Source of the DNA: Methylococcaceae bacterium
GTDB lineage: Bacteria > Pseudomonadota > Gammaproteobacteria > Methylococcales > Methylomonadaceae
Direction: 5' to 3'
NCBI GenBank assembly: GCA_029937975.1
Contig: JAPYOW010000016.1
Location: 1 to 35,512, forward strand
DNA: 35,512 bases
In this document: positions 19,630-30,875 of the stretch, piece by piece
How positions within the stretch are numbered: the stretch's first letter is position 1
How the letters are laid out: each line of letters begins with the position of its first letter
Position numbers and translations under genes: made by a program
Notes under the pieces: model-generated
Told to the model about the DNA's origin: nothing
Databases searched by the model: none
Seen by the model: only the letters and a program-made list of their open reading frames with translations

Positions 19630-21093
19630 ATGAACACTTCTGTGAGAACGAATTTTCTCTCATTCACGGGTAGAACCAGAATATTGCATATGACTTGGTT
19701 TGCCTTCTTTGTGACTTTCTTTGTTTGGTTTAGTCATGCTCCTCTATTATTAGCTATTCAAGAATCATTTGGTTTATCTGATCAGCAGATTAAAACATTG
19801 TTGATTCTTAACGTGGCGCTGACCATCCCGGCACGCATTGTAACGGGCATGTTGGTTGATGTTTATGGCCCAAGAAAAACATACTCTGCCATGTTAGTGG
19901 CTACAGCAGGTCTGTGTTTTTTCTTTGCCTCTGCGACCAGTTTTGAGATGTTAGCTTTATCCCGATTTTTACTAGGTTTTGTGGGTGCAGGTTTTGTTAT
20001 CGGTATTCGTATGATTAGTGAATGGTATCCTTCAAAACAACTGGGTTTGGCTGAAGGTATCTATAAAGGTCTGGGTAATGTCGGTTCCGCTGTAGCAGCA
20101 ATAACCTTGCCTACTCTGGCGCTGATGTTTGGGGGCGAAGATGGCTGGCGGTATGCGACGGCCTTATCCGGTCTGGTTGCGCTGATTTATGCAGGCATAT
20201 ACTATGCTTTTGTGAGAGATACTCCGGCAGGCTCTACTTATTTCAAACCGAATAAGTCAGGAGGACTGGAAGTTACCAGTAAGCGAGATTTCTTTTTCTA
20301 TCTGTTCATGAATATCCCCATGTACGGTGCCATGGCAGTGCTGACCTGGAAGGTTGAGCTGCTGGGTTTGATCACCGCTGTTGCTGCTACCACTATCTAT
20401 TCGCTTTTAGTGGTGATTTATCTGCTGCAGGCAAGACAGATCTATAAGGTCAATCAGATGATCTTCAGCAAGCCCGTTGATACCATTCTGCAATATGATT
20501 TCAAGCAAGTTGCCATACTCAGTATCGCTTATGCGGTGACCTTTGGCTCGGAACTGGCGGTGGTTTCTATGTTGCCTTTGTTTTTTAAAAATACTTTTCT
20601 GATCCCCGTGTCTCTTGCGGGTATACTGGGCGCCAGCTTTGCCATTACTGATGTCTTATCTTGTCCATCAGGTGGCTGGATCAGTGATCGGTTTGGACGA
20701 AAAATGCCCTTACTGCTTATGTTAACAGGTGCTTCCATCGGTTTTTTAGCCATTTCACAAATAAATAGTGAATGGCCCATTGCTTTGGCTGTAGTCGTCT
20801 TCATGATGTGTTCTTTTTTTCTGGGTGCGGGGGCAGGCTGTGTTTTTGCTGTGGTGCCTCTAATCAAACGGCGCTTGACCGGCCAGATTGCTGGAATCGT
20901 TGGTGCATACGGTAATGTTGGAGCGGTGTTGTTTTTGACGATATTTTCGATGGTTCCTCCTGCTGTATTTTTTATGACTATTGGTGGGGGTATTGCCTTT
21001 GCTGCAATTTGCTCTTTGTTTCTGGATGAGCCTAAAAGTACAATGGCTGAGGTCTTACCCGACGGCACTATTCAGCTGATAGAAGTACATTAA
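19630..21093 (+). CDS. Nitrate/nitrite transporter of the NarK/NasA (NNP) branch of the MFS
   Basis: Inner-membrane carrier of 487 residues with about 12 hydrophobic helices. NNP-type features are visible: the first substrate-site Arg R69 in TIPARIVTGM, MFS loop LVDVYGPRK, the Gly-rich KGLGNVGSAVAA, and the nitrate signature GAGAGCVFAVVPL ... GIVGAYGNVGAV. The second Arg expected in helix 8 (family pattern ARPxGG) reads SCPSGG here, so Cys345 replaces it. Transport of nitrate or nitrite is thus likely by family, but substrate handling may be altered. The gene stands alone with no nitrate or nitrite reductase near it. The 284-base gap upstream shows no operator I can name. Confidence 0.8.
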   Translation: MNTSVRTNFLSFTGRTRILHMTWFAFFVTFFVWFSHAPLLLAIQESFGLSDQQIKTLLILNVALTIPARIVTGMLVDVYGPRKTYSAMLVATAGLCFFFASATSFEMLALSRFLLGFVGAGFVIGIRMISEWYPSKQLGLAEGIYKGLGNVGSAVAAITLPTLALMFGGEDGWRYATALSGLVALIYAGIYYAFVRDTPAGSTYFKPNKSGGLEVTSKRDFFFYLFMNIPMYGAMAVLTWKVELLGLITAVAATTIYSLLVVIYLLQARQIYKVNQMIFSKPVDTILQYDFKQVAILSIAYAVTFGSELAVVSMLPLFFKNTFLIPVSLAGILGASFAITDVLSCPSGGWISDRFGRKMPLLLMLTGASIGFLAISQINSEWPIALAVVVFMMCSFFLGAGAGCVFAVVPLIKRRLTGQIAGIVGAYGNVGAVLFLTIFSMVPPAVFFMTIGGGIAFAAICSLFLDEPKSTMAEVLPDGTIQLIEVH

Positions 21094-21156
21094 GATGTAA
21101 GGCCGGTTTTTAACAGCCACCTTGCTTTTTTGTTGGGTTAAAATCCCGTTATTTCA

Positions 21157-21177
21157 TTATTTTTCAGGAAAAAATAA
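21157..21177. other. AT-rich palindrome upstream of accA
   Basis: TTATTTTT (21157-21164) and AAAAATAA (21170-21177) are perfect inverted arms around CAGGA. It lies in a strongly AT-rich stretch just before the likely accA promoter and could be an operator, an UP-like element or chance in AT-rich DNA. Confidence 0.3.
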
Positions 21178-21195
21178 ATTATTAAACATTTATTT

Positions 21196-21224
21196 TTGTT
21201 TTTCGATAAAATCTAAAGAATAAT
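21196..21224 (+). promoter_or_regulatory. Sigma-70-type promoter candidate for accA
   Basis: TTGTTT (21196-21201) and AATAAT (21219-21224) are spaced by 17 bases. The -10 box matches at five of six positions and the -35 at three. The leader would be about 34 bases. Confidence 0.4.
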
Positions 21225-21264
21225 TACTAAACTTACTCATTCATTATTTATTTCCAGAATTTTT

Positions 21265-22233
21265 ATGGACCTTAAATTTCTAGACTTTGAACAACCTATT
21301 GCTGAGCTTGAAGCAAAAATTGAAGAACTCCGTAAAGTAGAGTTTGATAATGATATTAATATTTCAGATACGTTGGTACAGCTTGAAGAAAAGAGTCGTA
21401 ACCTGACGGAGTCGATTTTTTCCGACTTGTCTGATTGGCAGTTTTCTCAGTTGTCACGCCATCCTGAGCGCCCCTATACGCTGGATTATATTAAATATAT
21501 GTTTACTGATTTCCAGCAGTTGCATGGCGATAGACTTTATGCAGATGATCCTGCCATAGTATGTGGGATCGCCAGGTTAGAAGATCAGCCAGTGATGGTG
21601 ATCGGCCATCAAAAAGGACGCGATACCAAAGAAAAGATATATCGCAACTTTGGCATGCCTCGACCCGAAGGCTATCGTAAGGCCTTGCGGATGATGAAAA
21701 TGGCTGAACGTTTTAAAATGCCCATTATTAGCTTAATTGATACGCCAGGGGCTTATCCAGGCATAGGCGCTGAAGAACGTGGGCAAAGTAGTGCGATTGC
21801 TACCAATTTGTTTGAAATGTCTAAACTCAAAACACCTATTATTTGTGTAGTCATAGGTGAAGGGGGTTCAGGCGGGGCATTAGCGATTGGTGTCGGTGAT
21901 CGTTTGATTATGCTGGAATACAGTACCTATGCGGTAATTTCACCTGAAGGCTGTGCTTCCATTTTATGGAAAAGTGCTGAAAAATCGGTATTGGCTGCTG
22001 AAGCTATGGGCATAACCTCAGATCGTGTGCGTGAACAGGGTTTGCTGGATGAGGTGGTGCGTGAACCGGTCGGAGGCGGGCATCGAAATCATCAAAAAAT
22101 GGCTTTAAGTTTGCGGGAAACCCTGATCAGGCATCTTGACGAGTTAAAAAGTGAGGAATTGGATGTCTTGCTGGAGAAACGTTATCAGCGAATTATGTCT
22201 TTTGGTTCGTATGCCGAGGAAGTAGTGAAATAG
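21265..22233 (+). CDS. accA: Acetyl-CoA carboxylase carboxyltransferase subunit alpha
   Basis: With AccD forms the carboxyltransferase that moves CO2 from carboxybiotin to acetyl-CoA, giving malonyl-CoA for fatty-acid synthesis. The 322 residues match the family length (319 in E. coli). The N-terminus is helical ([20 protein letters not shown]). The crotonase-like core shows [38 protein letters not shown] and [16 protein letters not shown]. The gene begins a long collinear housekeeping block but is separated from tilS by a strong terminator. The ribosome site is weak. Confidence 0.97.
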   Translation: MDLKFLDFEQPIAELEAKIEELRKVEFDNDINISDTLVQLEEKSRNLTESIFSDLSDWQFSQLSRHPERPYTLDYIKYMFTDFQQLHGDRLYADDPAIVCGIARLEDQPVMVIGHQKGRDTKEKIYRNFGMPRPEGYRKALRMMKMAERFKMPIISLIDTPGAYPGIGAEERGQSSAIATNLFEMSKLKTPIICVVIGEGGSGGALAIGVGDRLIMLEYSTYAVISPEGCASILWKSAEKSVLAAEAMGITSDRVREQGLLDEVVREPVGGGHRNHQKMALSLRETLIRHLDELKSEELDVLLEKRYQRIMSFGSYAEEVVK

Positions 22234-22314
22234 CTTCTTTTTAGGGGTTTTCAGTGTATTTGTAACTTAAGGTGTTGTTTGCCTTTTATAACTAATGAAA
22301 CCGAAGGTGCATTT

Positions 22315-22340
22315 AAAAAACCGGCTTATGTCGGTTTTTT
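22315..22340 (+). terminator. Rho-independent terminator after accA
   Basis: AAAAAACCGGC (22315-22325), loop TTAT and GTCGGTTTTTT (22330-22340) form an 11-pair stem with one G-U pair, ending in six T. The A-run before the stem would let it act on both strands. It ends nine bases before the tilS ATG. Confidence 0.85.
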
Positions 22341-22349
22341 GCGTTATTT

Positions 22350-23681
22350 ATGCTGACATCTCAATTTATTCTTTCCATTTTACCTCAACATACTGAAAAG
22401 ATTTATCTGGCTTTTAGTGGGGGTAAAGATTCTCATGTGTTGTTGCACCTGCTGAGTTCAATTCCAGACATCAGGCATAAAGTCACTGCGGTTTATGTGA
22501 ATCATGGTCTACAGTCTGAAGCGCTGGCTTGGGAGAAGCATTGTCAGGCGATTGCATTGGGCGTGCATGTTGATTTTCATTGTTTAACGGTGAATGCACA
22601 CAAAGAACCCAGACAAAGCCAGGAAGAGGTTGCAAGGAATGCGCGCTATCAGGCACTCCAGCCTTTATTGGCTGAAAAAGATGTTTTATTGCTGGCCCAG
22701 CATCAGGAGGATCAGTTGGAAACGGTATTGCTACAACTGTTTCGGGGTGCCGGGGTTCAAGGTCTGGCAGGCATGCCCTTGTCCACTGGCTTTGGCAAGG
22801 GGCAAATGATTCGACCGTTGCTTGATGTGTCACAAGCGGCGATTAGTGCGTATGCAGAACAGCATAATTTGCACTGGATCGAAGACCCTAGTAACCAAGA
22901 CAATACGTTTGACCGAAATTTTTTACGTAATCAGATTTTGCCTCAGCTGAAACAACGCTGGCCTGCTTTAGATAAAACCGTTTCCCGAGCGGCAAGACAT
23001 TGTGCCCAAAGCCATTTTTTAAATGCCGATTTATCGCGGCAATTATTGCATCCTCTTTATGATAAAGAAGATCAATCACTCGCTATTCAACCATTACTTG
23101 AGCTGGATGATAACCAGCAATATCTGGTTATCCGGCAATGGTTTGCAATGTTGCATTTGAGGATGCCGTCTGAAAAAACAGTTATTACGATAGTTGCTGA
23201 GGTACTGGGAGCAAAACCATCGGCAAACCCGGAGATTAAGAATAAAAGGTATTGTATTAAACGGTATCGAAAAAAATTGTATTGTTTTAAAGCCGATACG
23301 ATGCCTCGGGAAGAAGGCGAACAGCACTGGAAAAAAGGGTTTGAGCAATTGGCGTTAAAGCACAGTACTTTAACGCTTTGTCGGGCTTCAACAGGGATTT
23401 CCCGCGCATTGTGGGATAGTTCGACGGTTTGGGTGCGCTTCAGGAAGGGGGCTGAAAAGATTCAGCTACCAGGTCGGCAGGGGCATCATACCTTAAAGAA
23501 ATTGTTTCAGGAAATAGCCATGCCACCCTGGGAAAGGGGGTCTATCCCTTTAATTTATATGAATGGGGAGTTGGCCGCTGTTGCTGATTTATGGGTCAGT
23601 GCTGATTTTATGTGTGATAGCGAAGAGGAATGCCTGCAATTTAAGTGGAACAGAACAAATGCAGCGCAAGAAGTAAAATAG
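22350..23681 (+). CDS. tilS: tRNA(Ile)-lysidine synthase
   Basis: Modifies C34 of the CAU-anticodon isoleucine tRNA to lysidine with ATP and lysine, changing both codon reading and charging; essential in most bacteria. In 443 residues the PP-loop SGGKDS is at 23-28, QHQEDQLETVLLQLFRGAG gives the second conserved block, and EDPSNQDNTFDRNFLRNQILP the third. A full C-terminal tRNA-binding domain follows, as in the E. coli form. The start lies directly after the accA terminator with no visible ribosome site, so expression depends on read-through, a leaderless transcript or a start further in. The next possible N-termini would approach the PP-loop, so this start is kept. Confidence 0.92.
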   Translation: MLTSQFILSILPQHTEKIYLAFSGGKDSHVLLHLLSSIPDIRHKVTAVYVNHGLQSEALAWEKHCQAIALGVHVDFHCLTVNAHKEPRQSQEEVARNARYQALQPLLAEKDVLLLAQHQEDQLETVLLQLFRGAGVQGLAGMPLSTGFGKGQMIRPLLDVSQAAISAYAEQHNLHWIEDPSNQDNTFDRNFLRNQILPQLKQRWPALDKTVSRAARHCAQSHFLNADLSRQLLHPLYDKEDQSLAIQPLLELDDNQQYLVIRQWFAMLHLRMPSEKTVITIVAEVLGAKPSANPEIKNKRYCIKRYRKKLYCFKADTMPREEGEQHWKKGFEQLALKHSTLTLCRASTGISRALWDSSTVWVRFRKGAEKIQLPGRQGHHTLKKLFQEIAMPPWERGSIPLIYMNGELAAVADLWVSADFMCDSEEECLQFKWNRTNAAQEVK

Positions 23682-23746
23682 TGAGCCTCAGTTTTGTGCT
23701 GGATTATGCTGTTTTAGCGATAAAACCAGAAAAATAAGGCCAATAA

Positions 23747-23755
23747 TGATATAAT
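23747..23755 (+). promoter_or_regulatory. Extended -10 promoter candidate for pyrG
   Basis: TGATATAAT is an exact extended -10 element, 55 bases before the pyrG ATG. There is no clear -35. The transcript would carry a leader of about 50 bases and could also cover kdsA and eno. Confidence 0.5.
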
Positions 23756-23780
23756 TGAAGGTTTTAAATTTAACTATTAG

Positions 23781-25439
<1,659 letters not shown>

Positions 25440-25441
25440 TA

Positions 25442-27564
<2,123 letters not shown>

Positions 27565-27607
27565 ATCAAGACTTGGTTTTTACTCCTCTCACAAGAGAGT
27601 ATGCTGC

Positions 27608-27699
27608 TTCCCACGCTCTGCGTGGGAACGCAGTCAGTAACGCTCCTCATCACAGGACGCGTAGCATCCTCTCACTCATTTCCGCGCAGAGCGTGGGAA
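27608..27699. repeat. MITE/REP-like palindromic repeat between eno and ftsB
   Basis: Perfect 15-base inverted ends, TTCCCACGCTCTGCG (27608-27622) and CGCAGAGCGTGGGAA (27685-27699), bound a 92-base element with no coding capacity. The left end is itself a hairpin (CCCACG, loop CTCTG, CGTGGG at 27610-27626). Elements built on this CCCACGC-CTGCGTGGGAA core are, from memory, dispersed in many gammaproteobacterial genomes including methanotrophs. Copy number cannot be judged here. The right end stops 10 bases before the ftsB start. Confidence 0.75.
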
Positions 27700-27709
27700 C
27701 TTGTCAACT

Positions 27710-27988
27710 ATGAATGTTTTTAAAATTCTTGCAGTCATTCTTTTTCTGCTGATTATCCAGTTGCAATATCGTCTATGGTTTGGTGATGGAAATGTGCAAC
27801 AGGTTAAAGTCTATCAACAGCGTCTGGATACGCTAAAAATAGAAGTTCGATTGAAACAAGAACGCAATGAAAAACTCTATGCAGAAGTGCTGGATTTACG
27901 CAAAGGTGAGGCGGCAATAGAGGAAAGAGCGCGATATGAGTTAGGCATGATTAAACACAATGAGACGTATTTTCAGGTGATTGAATAA
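27710..27988 (+). CDS. ftsB: Cell division protein FtsB
   Basis: Small bitopic inner-membrane protein of the FtsQLB complex that licenses septal wall synthesis. The 92-residue product has one N-terminal membrane helix (about 4-20), the family sequence QYRLWFGDG just after it, a periplasmic coiled coil (about 28-65) and the conserved ERARYELGMIKHNETYF near the end. I chose the ATG at 27710, which begins right before the membrane helix; a TTG nine bases earlier is less likely. The only purine-rich stretch upstream, GGGAA, belongs to the end of the repeat element and is 10 bases from the ATG. Confidence 0.92.
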   Translation: MNVFKILAVILFLLIIQLQYRLWFGDGNVQQVKVYQQRLDTLKIEVRLKQERNEKLYAEVLDLRKGEAAIEERARYELGMIKHNETYFQVIE

Positions 27989-28096
27989 CGCTATTTCTGA
28001 CTATTTCGGGTTAACGCTGCTTTACCGAGTCAACGCATAAGGTAAGAGTATTTTCATACTACAGAATTTTTAACCTCAATGATTCCATAATACGAT

Positions 28097-28816
28097 ATGA
28101 CCGAGTCTGTAAATTTCTGGGCTGTTGTTCCTGCTGCCGGTGTTGGTAAAAGAATGCAAGCGGACAGACCCAAACAATATCTTCCCCTGGCGGGCAAAAC
28201 AGTTTTAGAACATACCCTGAATTGTTTATTACAAGCGGATGTTTTTTCTGCCCTGGCTGTTGCTATTTCCAAAGAAGATCCCTATTGGCCTGAATTAGAC
28301 TGCAGTCGACATGAACACATCATCACCGCAGCCGGAGGTCAAGAACGAGCAGATTCAGTACTATCTGCCTTAAAATCATTAAGTGCACAGGCGGCCGACA
28401 ATGACTGGGTGTTGGTACATGATGCTGCACGACCTTGTTTAACTGTTGCCGATATCAGACAGCTGATTAATACCCTGCAACAGGATGAGGTGGGGGGGAT
28501 TTTGGCATTACCTTCCCACGATACACTCAAAAATGTGGCTGCTGATAGCATCACCCAAACCATCGATAGAAGTGTCATCTGGCGAGCGTTAACGCCGCAG
28601 ATGTTTCGTTATGGTATGTTAAAGCAGGCGTTGCAAGCAGCAGAGGGCAATCCGGCAATTACAGATGAAGCCAGTGCTTTGGAAATGCAAGGTCTGCAAC
28701 CCAAAATTGTAGAAGGCCGTCCGGATAATATTAAAATAACCCGACCCGAAGATTTAGCACTTGCACAGTTTTATATGAAGCAACAAGCACAACAACGGGA
28801 ACAGCAAAATGATTAG
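28097..28816 (+). CDS. ispD: 2-C-methyl-D-erythritol 4-phosphate cytidylyltransferase
   Basis: Third step of the MEP isoprenoid pathway: MEP + CTP to CDP-methylerythritol. The 239-residue protein begins with the nucleotide-binding motif [20 protein letters not shown], then has [11 protein letters not shown] and [11 protein letters not shown], and ends [19 protein letters not shown], all typical of IspD. There is no strong ribosome site before the ATG. Its stop overlaps the ispF start by eight bases, as commonly seen for this pair. CTP is supplied by PyrG in the same block. Confidence 0.95.
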   Translation: MTESVNFWAVVPAAGVGKRMQADRPKQYLPLAGKTVLEHTLNCLLQADVFSALAVAISKEDPYWPELDCSRHEHIITAAGGQERADSVLSALKSLSAQAADNDWVLVHDAARPCLTVADIRQLINTLQQDEVGGILALPSHDTLKNVAADSITQTIDRSVIWRALTPQMFRYGMLKQALQAAEGNPAITDEASALEMQGLQPKIVEGRPDNIKITRPEDLALAQFYMKQQAQQREQQND

Positions 28817-29282
28817 AATTGGACAAGGTTATGATGTACATCGTTTTATAGATGAAGGTGAGGTCATACTGGGTGGCGTAACCATTGATTATGACAAAGG
28901 TCTGGAAGCGCATTCGGATGGTGATGTGGTGTTACATGCACTGTGCGACGCATTACTTGGGGCGGTTGCGCTAGGTGATATTGGGAAACATTTCCCGGAT
29001 ACTGATGCTGAATTCAAGGGCGCAGATAGCCGTGTTTTATTACGCGATGTCTATGGTAAGGTGCAAGAAAAAGGGTATCAGCTGGTTAATGCGGATATTA
29101 CCATCATTGCTCAGGCACCCAAAATGGCACCTCATATTGTTGCGATGTGTCGCAATATTGCAGCGGATTTACAGGTTGATATTGAGTTCATTAATGTCAA
29201 GGCAACAACTACGGAAAAATTGGGTTTCGAAGGTCGTAAAGAAGGTATCGCGGTACAAGCCGTGGTATTAGTCGAAAAATAA
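28809..29282 (+). CDS. ispF: 2-C-methyl-D-erythritol 2,4-cyclodiphosphate synthase
   Basis: Cyclises CDP-methylerythritol 2-phosphate to the 2,4-cyclodiphosphate with loss of CMP, the fifth MEP step; a zinc trimer. In 157 residues the metal site GYDVHRF (D9, H11), [31 protein letters not shown] and [17 protein letters not shown] are all present. The ATG sits in ATGATTAG across the ispD stop, with GGGA upstream, so translation is coupled. The 285 bases that follow hold only weak hairpins (for example CGCT..GATC/GATC..AGCG at 29297-29319) and no gene I can support. Confidence 0.96.
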   Translation: MIRIGQGYDVHRFIDEGEVILGGVTIDYDKGLEAHSDGDVVLHALCDALLGAVALGDIGKHFPDTDAEFKGADSRVLLRDVYGKVQEKGYQLVNADITIIAQAPKMAPHIVAMCRNIAADLQVDIEFINVKATTTEKLGFEGRKEGIAVQAVVLVEK

Positions 29283-29567
29283 GCGGAGCAGATACTCGCT
29301 GCAGATCACGAGATCAGCGTATTTAACAAGCTCGAGTTGCTAGCAGCTCACGACTGCTGTGTACTGGCCGTGTAGGGTCAAGTATACGGTATGTTGATGT
29401 CTCCGGATATGACACTGTGCTCGGTTAACGCATCTGCAATGCTAGATTTCAGGCGTTAGTTAAATTAACCAGCGGTCACGGGAGTTCTGTTAAAGGGCAT
29501 GTTGGTAAATTGTTTTTTCTTTATTTCTCTCGTATCCTTCATTAGCAAAATAGCATAAACGGTTCAC

Positions 29568-30614
29568 ATGACTAACAGTGTTCAGCATCCACAACCAGCA
29601 ATAAGCATCCCCCTTTGGCCGCACGTTTACGGAGGCCCAGCCAGTACCGGAAAAATAAAATCCATCCCGGATGATTTTATGGTGCAAGAAATATTGTCTT
29701 TTCAGCCTGAAGGCTCTGGAGAACATGCCTTTTTGCAGATACAAAAGCAAGGCGAAAATACAGAATATGTTGCGCGTTTATTAGCCCGGTTTGCAGGGGT
29801 GAGACAGCGTGATATTGGTTATGCCGGGTTAAAAGACCGTCATGGTAGGACAACGCAATGGTTCAGTGTCTGGTTGCCCGGTAAAGAGGACCCTGACTGG
29901 AGTCAGCTGGAAACGCCCAGCATTCAAGTGTTACAGGCGGTTCGACATGCCAGAAAACTCAAGCGTGGGGTGTTGTCTGGTAATCGATTTCAACTGTTAA
30001 TTCGCGACTGGGCAGGTGATAAAAGTCGCCTTGAAATGCAGCTACAATGCATCAAAAAAAGTGGGTTTCCTAATTATTTCGGCTCTCAGCGTTTTGGTCA
30101 TCAAGGCCAAAATGTCAACAAAGCCCTGGCTTTATTGCAAGGCGCAAAGGTCAAGAGAGAGCTACGTAGTATTTATTTATCGGCTGTTCGCTCCTATTTA
30201 TTCAATCAAATCCTGTCCCAACGAATTATTGCCAACAACTGGAATCAGGCCATTGCGGGTGATGTTTTTATTTTTAATCATTCCAACAGTTATTTTAAAC
30301 CTGAGCAGATTGATGATTGCGTGAGGCAACGTATTGGTCAGGGAGAAATTCACCCCACAGCTATCATGTATGGAAAGGGTGTACTAGAAACTCAGGCTGA
30401 GGCATTAGCGATAGAGGAAAAGGTTATCTCTCAACATCAATGCTTGAGTGATGGGCTTATTGATTATGGCTTGGAGGCGAGTAGACGGGCATTACGGGTG
30501 ATGCCTGATGATTTAAGCTGGGAATTTATAGCCGATGACGGCTTGTTACTGCGTTTTTGCTTGCCTGCCGGCTGTTATGCAACGTCTTTATTAAGAGAAA
30601 TCGTCGACTGCTGA
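29568..30614 (+). CDS. truD: tRNA pseudouridine(13) synthase TruD
   Basis: Isomerises U13 of glutamate tRNA to pseudouridine. The 348-residue protein (E. coli 349) has IPDDFMVQEIL near 33-43, the catalytic Asp D90 in GYAGLKDRHGRTTQW, RHARKLKRGVLSGNRF, and PNYFGSQRFGHQGQN before the inserted TRUD domain, ending LPAGCYATSLLREI. The ATG gives the family N-terminus, though no ribosome site is obvious. It is the last gene of the plus-strand block and converges on uvrA. The surE and pcm genes that often follow are not here. Confidence 0.95.
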   Translation: MTNSVQHPQPAISIPLWPHVYGGPASTGKIKSIPDDFMVQEILSFQPEGSGEHAFLQIQKQGENTEYVARLLARFAGVRQRDIGYAGLKDRHGRTTQWFSVWLPGKEDPDWSQLETPSIQVLQAVRHARKLKRGVLSGNRFQLLIRDWAGDKSRLEMQLQCIKKSGFPNYFGSQRFGHQGQNVNKALALLQGAKVKRELRSIYLSAVRSYLFNQILSQRIIANNWNQAIAGDVFIFNHSNSYFKPEQIDDCVRQRIGQGEIHPTAIMYGKGVLETQAEALAIEEKVISQHQCLSDGLIDYGLEASRRALRVMPDDLSWEFIADDGLLLRFCLPAGCYATSLLREIVDC

Positions 30615-30726
30615 AGCTTGATCGACAGCGCTAAAGCACCACAACTTGCCCGTTCAAAGCCAATCTGTGTTGTCATTCCCTAAGTGTTGTCTGTCTGCTT
30701 CAACTACAGCCCGATATAGCGGCATG

Positions 30727-30750
30727 CTCTTCGGCCATTATTGGCCAGAG
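30727..30750. other. Hairpin between convergent truD and uvrA
   Basis: CTCT (30727-30730) and GGCCA (30733-30737) pair with TGGCC (30742-30746) and AGAG (30747-30750) around the loop TTAT, with a two-base bulge. There is no T-run, so termination is only possible. The rest of the 261-base gap contains nothing else I can support. Confidence 0.35.
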
Positions 30751-30875
30751 GGGAGGCTATCATCACATACCGAGGTATTTCGTTACCACGTCCAACAGCA
30801 TGCATCTGTGTGGTTAATGTTGGGGTAAAAGCGGCATGTTGTCTCAAAGTTCAGGATATACCTCAGCCCCAGGCT

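Noticed and set aside
29490-29750. 86-codon minus-strand frame at the start of truD
   Set aside because: Most of it is the complement of the well-supported truD N-terminus.
30646-30828. Sixty-codon plus-strand open frame between truD and uvrA
   Set aside because: Composition is not protein-like, no ribosome site precedes it, and it lies across the intergenic hairpin.
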